From the NCBI GenBank assembly GCA_013215655.1, contig JABSOX010000031.1, forward strand, positions 1 through 57,061: a DNA stretch of 57,061 nucleotides. The letters run 5' to 3'. The notes beneath the pieces are model-generated. The model saw nothing but the letters and a program-made list of their open reading frames with translations, ran no database searches and was not told the origin of the DNA. Shown here piece after piece: positions 25,871 to 35,366 of this stretch. The position numbers and the translations under genes were made by a program. Position 1 is the first letter of the stretch. Every line of letters begins with the position of its first letter. The DNA is from Colwellia sp. (GTDB lineage: Bacteria; Pseudomonadota; Gammaproteobacteria; Enterobacterales; Alteromonadaceae).

Positions 25871-28018
25871 TTATTTACTTGTTAAACCACGCCGTTCTAA
25901 TAACGCTTCAACTTTAGGGTCTTGTCCCCTAAAGCGGCGATACATTTTAGCAGGATCTTCAGTGCCGCCCGGCTCTAAAATATGTTTGCGATATAAGTCA
26001 GCCGTTTTTTGATCAAATATACCGTTTTCTTTAAAAGCTAGCCAAGTATCTGCATCATAAATATTTGACCAAATGTATCCATAATAACCTGATGAATAAC
26101 CGCCAGCGAAGATATGTGAGTAATAGCTGGTGCGATACCTTGGTGCTATTTCATCAATTAATCCCATTTTAGCTAACACATCTTTTTCAAATTTATTAGC
26201 GTCTTGTAATTCAGCTGTTTCAAGTGAGTGCCAACTCATATCAAGTAATGCTGCGGCAAGGTACTCCGTTGTGCCAAATCCTTGATTAAATTTTCCTGAG
26301 GCTTGGATTTTTTTGACGAGTGCTTGTGGTATCACTTCACCTGTTTGGTAGTGCTTAGCAAAGTTGGCTAAAACTTCAGGTTCTGTCATCCAGTTTTCCA
26401 TAACCTGTGATGGATATTCAACATAATCGCGCGGTAACGATGTACCTGTTTGTGAACGATAATAGCCGTCAGATAATAAACCTTGAATAGCGTGACCAAA
26501 TTCATGAAATATAGTTGATGCTTGATCAAAAGTAAGCAGGGTAGGTTGGTCGCCAACAGGTTTAGGATAATTCAGTACGTTATAAATGATAGGCGTTATA
26601 TCTTCACCATTCATGCGGTATTGCTTACGGAAGCTGCTCATCCAAGCGCCACCACGTTTGCTCTCACGAACATAATGATCGGCCATATAAATACCGATAT
26701 AACTGCCATCTCTGTCGTGAACTTCAAAAGTACGAACGTCAGGGTGATATTTTGGTAAATCACTACGTTCCTTAAAGGTGACACCCCAAAGTTTATTTGC
26801 GGTATAAAATACGCCTTTTAGTGTCGCTTCAACTGAAAAATAGGGTTTAGTTTCTGCAGCATCTATGTCATAACGTTCTTTACGAATTTTTTCAGCGTAG
26901 TACCACCAATCCCAAGCGGCGACTTTAAAGTTGCCACCTTCGGCATCTACCATTTTTTGTAAGTCAGCAGCTTCATTTTTAGCTTGTTGTAGCGCTGCCG
27001 GCCATACTTTGTTTAATAAACCAAAGACATTATCGGGTGTTTTCGCTGTTGCGTTTTCTAAAACAAAATGTGCGTGAGTTTTGTAGCCCAATAGTTGAGC
27101 TTTTTGATAACGTAAACTTGCCATTTGTGCCGCAATTTTTTGGTTATCAAACTCATTACCGTTATTACCACGCATGGTATAACCTTTGTAAATTGTTTCA
27201 CGTAATTTACGGTTAGCTGAATACGTTAAAAATGGGTTTTTACTTGGGCGGTGAGTGGTAAATACCCATTTTCCCTCGTGACCTCTAGTTTTTGCTGTTG
27301 CTGCTGCCGCGGCAATAATATCATCAGGTAAGCCAGCAAGGTCTTTTTTATTATCAATAACCATTTCGAAGTTATTGGTTTCACTTAAAAGGTTTTCACC
27401 AAAATTTAAGCTTAAGACACTAAGTTTCTTATTTAAACCTCTTAGTGTTGATTTATCAGTATCGTTTAAGTTTGCGCCACCACGAACAAAACTTTTGTAA
27501 GTTGTTTTGAGTAATGTTACTTGCTCTGCGCGTAAGTTAAGTTGTTCTCTTTGCTCATAAACCGATTTAACCCGAGCAAATAATTTTTCATTTAAGGCGA
27601 TATCGTCGCTTAATGCTGAAAGCTTTGGTGATATCTCTTTAGCAAGTGCACGCATTTTGTCATCAGACATTGAACCCGTTAAGCCATAAAATACGTTGGT
27701 GACATTGTTAAGGAAGTCGCCAGATTTTTCCATCGCTACAATGGTATTTTCAAATGTAGCGGTAGCAGAATTTTTAACAATAGCGGCTATTTCAAGTTCA
27801 TTCTGTTTTATACCGTGATTAATGGCTGGTAAATAGTCGCTCTTTTTAATTTGTTCAAAGGGTGGCATACCATAGGGGGTATCAAACTTTGTGAAAAATG
27901 GATTACTGTGAGTTTGTTCTACTTGTTGTGGCGTTGCAACGGCTTGATTTGTATCGTTTGGCTGACAACCAGCCAGTGCAATTGCAATTGCTACAGGGGC
28001 TAAAAAACGTGGCTTCAT
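25871..28018 (-). CDS. dcp: M3-family peptidyl-dipeptidase, lipoprotein form
   Basis: The 715-residue protein opens with a lipoprotein signal (lipobox LAGC, C18) followed by an acidic/glutamine-rich linker. The M3 peptidase domain has the zinc motif HEFGHA (H505, E506, H509) and the downstream PSQVMENWMTEPEVL that supplies the third ligand, plus the family ending ARYRTSYYSHIFAGGYSSGYYGYIWS-type region near the C-terminus. It removes dipeptides from peptide C-termini. E. coli Dcp is not lipidated; here the enzyme would sit in the envelope facing imported peptides. The gene is monocistronic and divergent from the TPR lipoprotein gene. Confidence 0.94.
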   Translation of the reverse strand: MKPRFLAPVAIAIALAGCQPNDTNQAVATPQQVEQTHSNPFFTKFDTPYGMPPFEQIKKSDYLPAINHGIKQNELEIAAIVKNSATATFENTIVAMEKSGDFLNNVTNVFYGLTGSMSDDKMRALAKEISPKLSALSDDIALNEKLFARVKSVYEQREQLNLRAEQVTLLKTTYKSFVRGGANLNDTDKSTLRGLNKKLSVLSLNFGENLLSETNNFEMVIDNKKDLAGLPDDIIAAAAATAKTRGHEGKWVFTTHRPSKNPFLTYSANRKLRETIYKGYTMRGNNGNEFDNQKIAAQMASLRYQKAQLLGYKTHAHFVLENATAKTPDNVFGLLNKVWPAALQQAKNEAADLQKMVDAEGGNFKVAAWDWWYYAEKIRKERYDIDAAETKPYFSVEATLKGVFYTANKLWGVTFKERSDLPKYHPDVRTFEVHDRDGSYIGIYMADHYVRESKRGGAWMSSFRKQYRMNGEDITPIIYNVLNYPKPVGDQPTLLTFDQASTIFHEFGHAIQGLLSDGYYRSQTGTSLPRDYVEYPSQVMENWMTEPEVLANFAKHYQTGEVIPQALVKKIQASGKFNQGFGTTEYLAAALLDMSWHSLETAELQDANKFEKDVLAKMGLIDEIAPRYRTSYYSHIFAGGYSSGYYGYIWSNIYDADTWLAFKENGIFDQKTADLYRKHILEPGGTEDPAKMYRRFRGQDPKVEALLERRGLTSK

Positions 28019-28414
28019 CGGACATTCCTAATGTTGAAATATTGTTTTAATTAATTGCAAGTGGCTAATAACTCATTCACTTGTTTTAGTGAGTGTATCC
28101 TCACCTTAACGCTACTAAGTATTACAAGTAGCATTTGAATCTATGATTTTATGTTGTGTTGTTTGTCTATACAAGCTTTGCAGTTAGTCATGACCACTTA
28201 TTTTGAATAATATTGGTTAGTAACATGATGTTACCTGTTTTACCACCCTGTTTTTAAATGTTTCAAATTATGTTTATTAATGTATTAAATGAATTTCACT
28301 AGACATCAGTTAAAAAAGGCATTAGGTTATCCTTAAGTAGTAAGTTCTTCGTAGTTGTTTTTTGAAATGTTTATTTGGGTACGTACCTAAAAATTTGTAA
28401 ACTTAGGAGTCCAT
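28019..28414. other. Divergent intergenic region without recognisable gene
   Basis: This 396-bp AT-rich gap separates dcp (minus) from the TPR lipoprotein gene (plus) and must hold both promoters. I found no credible reading frame, tRNA or strong hairpin. The plus-strand gene has the ribosome site TTAGGAG at 28403-28409. Confidence 0.6.
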
Positions 28415-29587
28415 ATGTTTAAGTTAAGTCAGGTTTTATTAATACTGATTTGGGTATTGAATTTATCGTCTTGTTCGTCACAATCTCAATTGAAAATTGC
28501 TGATAATGAAATCTTTCCGGTTTTACCGATAAACCAGTCTTTGTTCAAAGAGAGCCGTCTAAAAGCTATTTCACCAGAAGATATTTTTAAATTAAGTAAA
28601 AACCAAGAGACGGAGTTTTTAGAATTTTATACAAAAAAAATAGCTCTAGGGGATAAACCTCATCACATTGTCTATGCATTTATCACCGAACGTTTTTCAG
28701 ATTTTACCTATTATGGCGATACACTCATTGCAGAAGAGGCATATCGTCTTAACCGTGGAAATTGTATGAGCTTAGCTATATTAACGACTTCGTTGTCAAA
28801 TCTAGCAGGGCTTGAATATGACTTTCGAGAAGTTAACAGTATTCCGGTCTTTGAAAAGCATAGTAATCTGATTTTATCTGCTTCTCATGTTCAAGTACTT
28901 ATTTATGATCCCACATTTATTCCGGAAAAAAATACAATTTACCTTAGTAAACCTGGTGTTGTTATTGATTATTTTCCTCAGAGTAGCAATTTGGCGAGTA
29001 AAAAAGTCTCGCATTCATCATTTTTAGCTATGTATTATAATAATATCGCGTCATTTGCACTCGTTGATGGCGATTTAGATGTTGCGTTTATTAATGCCAG
29101 TAAAGCTTATGAAATTGCACCAGAAGACTCTGCAACTATAAATTTAATGGCGCTGCTGCATAAGAAAAAAGGTGATTTGGCTAGTGCAGAAAAAATGTAT
29201 AAAATTGCTAAAGTACACGGTGAAGCTAATATTAACTTGTTAAGTAATTATCAAGTTTTATTAACAACTCTTGATAAATTTCAAGAGGCAGAGTTGATTC
29301 AGCAGGAGTTAGACCAACTTGATGATCCTAATCCATATCGTTGGCTTGAACAAGCGATGCTTGCTGAACAAAAATTGCAATACCGAAGTGCAGAGCGTAA
29401 ATACTTAAAAGTTATCGATATGGCTCCTTATGTTACCCAAGCATATTTAAGTTTATATGATATTTACTTAAAAAAGGGAAAACTCACCAAAGCAAAAGTA
29501 ATATTAGAACAATCACTTGAGTGGGTTTATGAAGTAAAACAACGGCAGCGTTATAAAAGTAAGCTTTATCAATTAGCTAAGTCTTAG
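28415..29587 (+). CDS. Lipoprotein with transglutaminase-like domain and TPR repeats
   Basis: The 390-residue protein has a lipoprotein signal (lipobox LSSC, C20). Residues about 55-205 look like a transglutaminase-like cysteine-peptidase fold: the candidate triad is C116 in NRGNCMSLA, H157 in ASHVQVL and D164 in IYDP, at the right order and spacing. The C-terminal half (about 210-385) is built of tetratricopeptide repeats (AFINASKAYEIAPEDSATIN, GDLASAEKMYKIAKVHGEAN and others). This is a fusion of a possible enzyme with a protein-binding scaffold, anchored in the envelope. Activity and partner are unknown. The ATG follows a good TTAGGAG site. It converges on the TlpA-like gene with a 17-base gap. 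Confidence 0.82.
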   Translation: MFKLSQVLLILIWVLNLSSCSSQSQLKIADNEIFPVLPINQSLFKESRLKAISPEDIFKLSKNQETEFLEFYTKKIALGDKPHHIVYAFITERFSDFTYYGDTLIAEEAYRLNRGNCMSLAILTTSLSNLAGLEYDFREVNSIPVFEKHSNLILSASHVQVLIYDPTFIPEKNTIYLSKPGVVIDYFPQSSNLASKKVSHSSFLAMYYNNIASFALVDGDLDVAFINASKAYEIAPEDSATINLMALLHKKKGDLASAEKMYKIAKVHGEANINLLSNYQVLLTTLDKFQEAELIQQELDQLDDPNPYRWLEQAMLAEQKLQYRSAERKYLKVIDMAPYVTQAYLSLYDIYLKKGKLTKAKVILEQSLEWVYEVKQRQRYKSKLYQLAKS

Positions 29588-29604
29588 GTTAATTTAGTTT
29601 ATAA

Positions 29605-30090
29605 TTACTTAGTGATAGCTTGTAAGGCTAAATCAAGCCTTGGATCAGTAATATCTGAACTTGTTGATTTGAAAATAATTTCACCAGCTCGGTTAATGAA
29701 AAAAGTAGTAGGTGTGCCTCTTACGCCATACAATTCAGCAATGTTGTCGCCATTTACGGCGGTAATAAAATCATAGCCTCTACTCTTTATTTCATCTTGT
29801 GGCATCGCGCCATCATCTTCATTAAAGCTAATAGAGACAATCTGCACATCTGTAGACTGGTATTCTTTTTGTAATCTTACTAGTTCAGGCTGAAGTTTTT
29901 TACAATATGGACACCATGTCGCCCAAAAATGAAGAATAATCGGTTTTCCTTGATATTGGCTAAGTGATATTGCCGTGCCATCTTGGGTTTTAAGCTGCCA
30001 GTCTGGTGCTATTGATGTGGCTTGCACATTTGAAATGCTTAAAATTAATAAAGCTATGAACAAGACTAAGGTGAATAGGTATTTTTTCAT
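29605..30090 (-). CDS. TlpA/ResA-like periplasmic thioredoxin
   Basis: From the ATG at 30090 the protein has 161 residues; a TTG twelve bases upstream is less likely. A signal peptide or N-terminal anchor (about 4-22, LFTLVLFIALLILSIS) is followed by a thioredoxin fold with the active site WCPYC in FWATWCPYCKKL, and the cis-proline loop GTPTTFF. The CPYC pair and the exported location suggest a thiol-disulphide reductase or oxidase for envelope proteins or cytochrome c maturation. No partner gene is adjacent. It ends 17 bases from the convergent TPR lipoprotein gene. Confidence 0.9.
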   Translation of the reverse strand: MKKYLFTLVLFIALLILSISNVQATSIAPDWQLKTQDGTAISLSQYQGKPIILHFWATWCPYCKKLQPELVRLQKEYQSTDVQIVSISFNEDDGAMPQDEIKSRGYDFITAVNGDNIAELYGVRGTPTTFFINRAGEIIFKSTSSDITDPRLDLALQAITK

Positions 30091-30182
30091 TTGTTGATGC
30101 AACTAATTTTGTGATATTTATTGTGTTCAATATGACCTGATGAGTAATCATTGTGTTTCAAAATTTAATCATTGATTAAGAA

Positions 30183-30229
30183 TAATACAAAAATAACACA
30201 GCAACTATAGGAAGGGAGTTACTGTGTTA
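30183..30229 (-). terminator. Terminator of the M49-like lipoprotein gene
   Basis: On the minus strand TAACACAGTAAC (from 30229) pairs with GTTGCTGTGTTA (ending 30194) across a 12-base loop, one mismatch, followed by TTTTTGTATT. It starts about 25 bases after the stop. Confidence 0.75.
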
Positions 30230-30253
30230 CTATTAATAAACGAATAATTAAGC

Positions 30254-31909
30254 TTATAAACCGAGTACTTGTTTACCTTGTTTAAAGGTTATATCTACTG
30301 GTATTTTTGCTGCTTCTAATATAGCTAAATCATTAGCAAGTGATTCTTTGATAACACCACTTTTGTTAACGAGTTTATCAACCCCTTGATAATCGCCATT
30401 ACCTTGAAGAGTTAAAATAAGCTCGGATAACGAATCAATTGCAGCAGTCATTTTTTCCATATTAACACTATATAGACCTTGTTCATTTCTGCTAAATGCG
30501 CCTTGTTCGCCAAAGTAGTTAAAGCGAACCATATTTGCTTTACCATGCGCAGAACTAGCGCCAAAGCGTACTGAGCGGAAGATACCGGCTAAAAAAGTAG
30601 TGTAATAGTCCTGTAATGTACCTTCTGTGATCGCCCCTTTAGTTAAGAGCTGTCTGATCATATATAAACCTAGAACATCGGCTTTACCTTCTTCAAGTGC
30701 TGATGCGTGTTCTTTGAGCGCCTGACGAACAGTTCCTTTACCATTAATCGTATTTTTAATGCCCAAGCCATGAGCAACTTCATGAAACATGGTGTTAGCA
30801 AAGAAAGCCGTAAAGGTGACATTTTTACGTTGCTCTGGGATGATTAATGTTTCTGCTATAGGTAACATAATGGCGTCAAATTTTGCCCGCATGGCATTTT
30901 TTAATTGTAAACGGCGGGTACCTTTTTCTAATTGTACTTGTTCGTCATTAGGCAAGTTAATCGCTATTGTTTTTCCTCCAGCATTTGAGTGACCTGCGTA
31001 ATAAATTACATCATAAGCGTTAAGATCGGCATCAGAACCAGGAACTTCTTTTTTATACTTTCTTTTTACCGGTAATGTTTTTTGCAGAGCTGGTAGGTAT
31101 TCAGCATATTTAGCTAATTTTTTACTCCAAGATAAATCTTTAATTAACACATATGATTCAAATGCTGCGCGGTAGCCGTACAATTGATCCTCATAGGTTT
31201 CAATTGGGCCTATAACAACATCAATTGGATTGTTTTTCATATCCATCCAAGCAAAGTCTGATGCTTGGTAGTCATCACTGCGTAGTGCTTGCGCTCTCAT
31301 CACTAAATAGTTGGCAAACTTTTTGTCGTCAGCAAAAGTTGATGCTTTTTCTAAAATAACCGCGATACGATTGATTTGTTCTGCATAAGCTTCAGAAAAA
31401 GCAATGGTCGTTAATTGCCCCTCTGCATTACGCTGCACCAGAGAATATAAGCCATTTTTGTCTGCAAAATTTGCTTTTTCAAATTCTGACTTTGTGATGT
31501 TCTCAGGATAAAACTGTGCACCATGTGGTTTAACTAAAGTATTACTTAAAAAGGGTTTATCTCCATTTAGGCGATCCCAAGGACCATAGTTAATATTGGC
31601 AAATTGACGAGTTTTTTCATCTTTAATACTAGCCAAAAACGTTTCTTTATTTTGACCAAATGACTGCTGCCAGAAAAGATCATCAATAATATCCGAAGCC
31701 TCAATAAGTAAACCAAGCATTTTCTTTTGATTTGCAGATAAGTGGCTTAAGTCTGCATTTAAAGTCACTGTTTTATAAATATCGAGTCTATTTTTATATT
31801 CAGGTAAAAGCGTCGTTGTATTGTTTTTTTGATTATTGTTTGTTTCACCACATGCACTTAATATGGTGGTTGCTACAAGAACGAGAGGGGCAAGTTTTGA
31901 AAGCTTCAT
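30254..31909 (-). CDS. Dipeptidyl-peptidase III-like (M49) lipoprotein
   Basis: The 551-residue protein has a lipoprotein signal (lipobox ILSAC, C20). The C-terminal half contains a metallopeptidase motif HEVAHGLG (H376, E377, H380) and, 26 residues on, EEGKAD (406-411), which matches the position of the third zinc ligand in M49 enzymes. Classical DPP III has HEXXGH; this version has the shorter HEXXH, as in a bacterial subgroup usually annotated dipeptidyl-peptidase 3 family. The putative role is removal of dipeptides from oligopeptides in the envelope. The gene ends at its own terminator and has its start close to a minus-strand region upstream of rpsT. Confidence 0.83.
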   Translation of the reverse strand: MKLSKLAPLVLVATTILSACGETNNNQKNNTTTLLPEYKNRLDIYKTVTLNADLSHLSANQKKMLGLLIEASDIIDDLFWQQSFGQNKETFLASIKDEKTRQFANINYGPWDRLNGDKPFLSNTLVKPHGAQFYPENITKSEFEKANFADKNGLYSLVQRNAEGQLTTIAFSEAYAEQINRIAVILEKASTFADDKKFANYLVMRAQALRSDDYQASDFAWMDMKNNPIDVVIGPIETYEDQLYGYRAAFESYVLIKDLSWSKKLAKYAEYLPALQKTLPVKRKYKKEVPGSDADLNAYDVIYYAGHSNAGGKTIAINLPNDEQVQLEKGTRRLQLKNAMRAKFDAIMLPIAETLIIPEQRKNVTFTAFFANTMFHEVAHGLGIKNTINGKGTVRQALKEHASALEEGKADVLGLYMIRQLLTKGAITEGTLQDYYTTFLAGIFRSVRFGASSAHGKANMVRFNYFGEQGAFSRNEQGLYSVNMEKMTAAIDSLSELILTLQGNGDYQGVDKLVNKSGVIKESLANDLAILEAAKIPVDITFKQGKQVLGL

Positions 31910-31985
31910 TATTTAGTCCTATTAAAATACCGATTAGAGACTAAAAAATAATTAGGTAGAGCGCAAGGAAAAGCCTAAAAATAGG

Positions 31986-32016
31986 CAAAAAAAAACCGGC
32001 TAATGCCGGTTTTTTA
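31986..32016. terminator. Terminator of rpsT
   Basis: AAAAACCGGC (31991-32000), loop TAAT, GCCGGTTTTT (32005-32014) with A- and T-runs on both sides; it works on both strands and follows the rpsT stop by about 15 bases. Confidence 0.92.
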
Positions 32017-32031
32017 AACTTTTAACAAAAA

Positions 32032-32292
32032 CTAAAGAGCTTTTATAGCAGCGTTTAAACGACTTTTGCTACGAGCAGCTTTGTTTTTGTGAATAAGACC
32101 TTTGCTTGCGTAACGATCAAGGATCGGTGTTGCATTAGCAAATTCTTTAGATGCTGTTTCTTTGTCACCGGCTTCGATTGCAGCAATTACTTTTTTAAGT
32201 AATGTACGCATCATAGAACGACGACTTGCATTGTGTTGACGGCGCTTTTCAGATTGTACTGCGCGCTTCTTAGCAGACTTTGAGTTAGCCAA
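32032..32292 (-). CDS. rpsT: Ribosomal protein S20
   Basis: The 86-residue, strongly basic, all-helical protein [19 protein letters not shown]... is S20, which binds 16S rRNA early in 30S assembly. The start codon is UUG (complement of CAA at 32290-32292), preceded by TAGGAG. A UUG start is also used by E. coli rpsT, where it limits translation and takes part in autoregulation. A good promoter lies about 50 bases upstream and a strong terminator follows. It diverges from murJ, as in E. coli and relatives, where rpsT neighbours the ribF-ileS-lspA cluster. Confidence 0.98.
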   Translation of the reverse strand: MANSKSAKKRAVQSEKRRQHNASRRSMMRTLLKKVIAAIEAGDKETASKEFANATPILDRYASKGLIHKNKAARSKSRLNAAIKAL

Positions 32293-32340
32293 GGTGAACT
32301 CCTAAAATTGAATAAATATAGCCTAAATTTAAGGCGAGGA

Positions 32341-32369
32341 AATATGCCAGTTTTTACCTTGATTGTCAA
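32341..32369 (-). promoter_or_regulatory. Promoter of rpsT
   Basis: On the minus strand TTGACA (32369-32364), 17 bases, CATATT (32346-32341), giving a leader of roughly 40 bases. The -35 box is perfect. The rest of the 340-bp gap up to murJ (32370-32632) holds only AT-rich sequence and the GAGGG ribosome site of murJ. Confidence 0.7.
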
Positions 32370-32632
32370 ACTTTTTAACGCTTTATTTTACTGGATTTAA
32401 CTTGGCAGTGTTTGTTTTTAACATGAGTAAAAAATATTTCGTTCATTTTTTACTTTAGAATTGTTCGTTTTTACTATAGAAAAAATTAGGGTGTCCATCT
32501 TTAGTTATTAATTTACTTGTCATTTTTCATTAAAAAAAAGCATAATATTATCTTACTGTAGTGAATGAAAATTGTGCAGTGATAAAAATATTAGTACGAC
32601 TCTAGTTAGGTTAATTTTTTGAGGGAATTTTT

Positions 32633-34219
32633 TTGAGTAAAAAACTGATCAAATCCGGTCTTATTGTCAGCTTTATGACCTTAGTTTCTCGTATACTCGG
32701 TTTGGTTCGAGATGTTGTTATCGCCAACATTTTAGGAGCAGGTGTTGCCTCGGATGTATTTTTCTTTGCAAATAAAATTCCTAATTTCTTTCGTCGTCTA
32801 TTTGCTGAAGGAGCTTTTGCTCAAGCTTTTGTGCCTGTGCTCAGTGAATATCACACTAAAGATGAACAAGCTGGCGTTAGTATTGAAAATGGAGAAACGC
32901 GGAAATTAATTGCACAAGTTTCTGGTACCTTGGGTGTGATCATTACCATAGTCACCTTAATTGGTATGATCGCTTCGCCACTGTTTGTTATTTTATTTGG
33001 TTTCGGTTGGTTTGTTGATTGGTTAAACGATGGCCCAAAAGCGCAACAATTTGAACTGGCGGCATCGCTACTTAAAATTACTTTTCCGTATTTATGGTTT
33101 GTTAGCTTTACTGCACTTGCAGGAGCTATTTTAAATACTTTTGGCCGATTCGCGGTCTCGTCATTTACTCCGGTGTTACTTAATGTTTGTATTATTGCCT
33201 GTGCAATATATTTATCGCCATTGTTTGACAACCCTGCTTATGCGCTTGCTTGGGGCGTATTTATTGGCGGCTTTGCACAATTTGTTTTTCAAATACCTTT
33301 TTTAATTAAAGCGGGGGTTTTAGTTAAGCCACAATGGGCTTGGCACGCGACAGGTGTTAAAAAAATTCGCAAACTCATTGTGCCTGCTTTGTTTGGCGTT
33401 TCAGTTACACAAATTAATTTACTGCTTGATACCTTAATTGCCAGTATTTTAATAACAGGTTCTATTAGTTGGCTTTATTACGCAGACCGCTTGTTAGAAT
33501 TCCCACTCGGTTTATTTGGTATTGGTATTGCTACGGTTATTTTACCTAGCCTATCAAAACTTCATACTAAGCAAAACGGACAAGAATTTAGTGATACCAT
33601 TACTTGGGGATTAAAAATTGTCTCTCTATTTGGCTGGCCTGCTTTAGCAGGGTTGATGGTGCTAGCTCAACCGATAATTATGATTTTATTTATGCGTGGT
33701 GAGTTTTCTCAAGATACCGTTTTACATGTTTCGTACGCCTTATTTGCTTATCTTTCTGGCTTGATTAGCTTTATGTTTATTAAAATATTGGCACCTGCTT
33801 ATTATGCTCGGCAGGATACTAAAACACCTGTTACCATTGGTATTAAAGCCATGGCAGCTAATATGGTCTTTAATTTGATGCTTGCGCCTTTTTTTGGTTA
33901 TGTTGGTTTGGCGATCGCAACAGCTATGTCTGCAACATTAAATGCAGCGATGCTTTATCAAGGTTTAAAAGCCCAGAATGTTTTTCAACTTTCGCGTGCA
34001 ACGTTAATATTTATGTTTAAGATTATATTATCTGCGGGAGTCATGGCGCTGGTAGTCAACTATCTGTCACCATCATTGGATTTCTGGCTAAATATGGCTT
34101 TTTCTGAGCGAGTGATAACGCTTGTTCAATGTATTACTTTTGGCATGCTAAGTTACTTTGTTAGTATTCTTGTTTTAGGGATCAGGATGCAAGATTTTAA
34201 AATAGTAAGTCAACGCTAA
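32633..34219 (+). CDS. murJ: Lipid II flippase MurJ
   Basis: The 528-residue membrane protein starts at a TTG seven bases after GAGGG. It has the 14-segment MOP-superfamily layout of MurJ/MviN. The N-terminal signature TLVSRILGLVRDVVIANILG and FFRRLFAEGAFAQAFVPVLSEY (from about 38) are highly conserved, with the essential arginines of the first segments present. It moves lipid II, the peptidoglycan precursor, from the inner to the outer face of the cytoplasmic membrane. It is first in the murJ-ribF-ileS-lspA-fkpB-ispH series. A TATAAT-like box at 34272-34277, after its stop, suggests ribF also has its own promoter. Confidence 0.97.
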   Translation: MSKKLIKSGLIVSFMTLVSRILGLVRDVVIANILGAGVASDVFFFANKIPNFFRRLFAEGAFAQAFVPVLSEYHTKDEQAGVSIENGETRKLIAQVSGTLGVIITIVTLIGMIASPLFVILFGFGWFVDWLNDGPKAQQFELAASLLKITFPYLWFVSFTALAGAILNTFGRFAVSSFTPVLLNVCIIACAIYLSPLFDNPAYALAWGVFIGGFAQFVFQIPFLIKAGVLVKPQWAWHATGVKKIRKLIVPALFGVSVTQINLLLDTLIASILITGSISWLYYADRLLEFPLGLFGIGIATVILPSLSKLHTKQNGQEFSDTITWGLKIVSLFGWPALAGLMVLAQPIIMILFMRGEFSQDTVLHVSYALFAYLSGLISFMFIKILAPAYYARQDTKTPVTIGIKAMAANMVFNLMLAPFFGYVGLAIATAMSATLNAAMLYQGLKAQNVFQLSRATLIFMFKIILSAGVMALVVNYLSPSLDFWLNMAFSERVITLVQCITFGMLSYFVSILVLGIRMQDFKIVSQR

Positions 34220-34347
34220 ATTTAATTTAAGCAAATTGCGTTCAAGTACTGATTCTTATTGAATACTGATATATAATCCGTCGATTATTTATTCTTCAGC
34301 ACTGTAAAGTCGCTTAATTTACGTTTTTTTTAAGGTTTAACATAGTA

Positions 34348-35283
34348 ATGCGCTTAATACGCGGTATACACAATATTCAGGCAGAAGATCATGGTTGTGT
34401 ATTAACTATTGGTAACTTTGACGGTGTACACCTTGGTCATCGTCGAGTTATTGAAGCCTTGGTCAAACAGGCAAAAGAGTTAAATTGTGTACCTGCAGTA
34501 CTTGTTTTTGAGCCACAACCGCAAGAGTTGTTTGCTCCTGAATCAGCGCCAGCAAGACTATGTCGCTTAAGAGATAAATATACCTTATTAAAAAAATTAG
34601 GTGTGCAACGATTAATTTGCGTGAACTTTAACTACAAATTTGCAGCACAAACGGCACAAGAGTTTATTAATGAACTTTTAGTTAAAAAACTCGGTATTAA
34701 ACGATTAATTGTTGGTGACGATTTTCATTTTGGTAAAAACCGTGTCGGTAATTTTGAAATGTTACGTGAGGCTGGTGATAAACACGGGTTTGCTGTATTT
34801 GATACCGCAAGTTATAAAATGGCTGACTGCCGTATAAGCAGTACCGAGATACGCTATGCCCTAGAACATGATGATTTAAAAAGTGCAGAGCAGATGTTAG
34901 GTCGTCCATATTCTATTATCGGTCGAGTATTTCACGGCGATAAAAGAGGTCGGCAATTAGGTTTTCCGACAGCAAATGTGCGCTTAAAAAGACGAGTTTC
35001 ACCTATCTCAGGTGTATATGTTGTTCAAGTAAAAACGACACGAAATACTTATTTTGGTGTTGCAAATATTGGTTCAAGACCAACTGTTGCTGGCATTAGG
35101 CAGCAATTGGAAGTACATATTTTTGACTTTGATGCTAATTTGTATGGTCAGTCAATTGAGGTTGTGATGTTAAATAAACTTCGTAATGAAATGAAGTTTG
35201 ATTCACTACTCGCTTTGAAAGAACAAATTAGTAATGATAGTAAACAAGCACGTCTATTTTTGACAAACAGATCAAGTAAATGA
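34348..35283 (+). CDS. ribF: Bifunctional riboflavin kinase / FAD synthetase
   Basis: The 311-residue protein has two domains. The N-terminal FAD synthetase half shows the nucleotidyltransferase motif GNFDGVHLGHR (23-33) and the SSTEIR segment. The C-terminal flavokinase half shows GDKRGRQLGFPTANV. It converts riboflavin to FMN and FMN to FAD in the cytoplasm. It sits between murJ and ileS in the usual order. In E. coli ribF also lies directly upstream of ileS. The gap to ileS is 83 bases. Confidence 0.98.
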   Translation: MRLIRGIHNIQAEDHGCVLTIGNFDGVHLGHRRVIEALVKQAKELNCVPAVLVFEPQPQELFAPESAPARLCRLRDKYTLLKKLGVQRLICVNFNYKFAAQTAQEFINELLVKKLGIKRLIVGDDFHFGKNRVGNFEMLREAGDKHGFAVFDTASYKMADCRISSTEIRYALEHDDLKSAEQMLGRPYSIIGRVFHGDKRGRQLGFPTANVRLKRRVSPISGVYVVQVKTTRNTYFGVANIGSRPTVAGIRQQLEVHIFDFDANLYGQSIEVVMLNKLRNEMKFDSLLALKEQISNDSKQARLFLTNRSSK

Positions 35284-35366
35284 TGCTAAATTTTTTTAGA
35301 TAAACATTGATGATATATACATTGATGCTAATAGATTAACCATGACAATAACGGATAATGATTTAA

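Noticed and set aside
34249-34277. A TATAAT box before ribF as a full promoter.
   Set aside because: The -10 is perfect, but no fitting -35 box is present at 16-18 bases, so it is only mentioned as a possibility.
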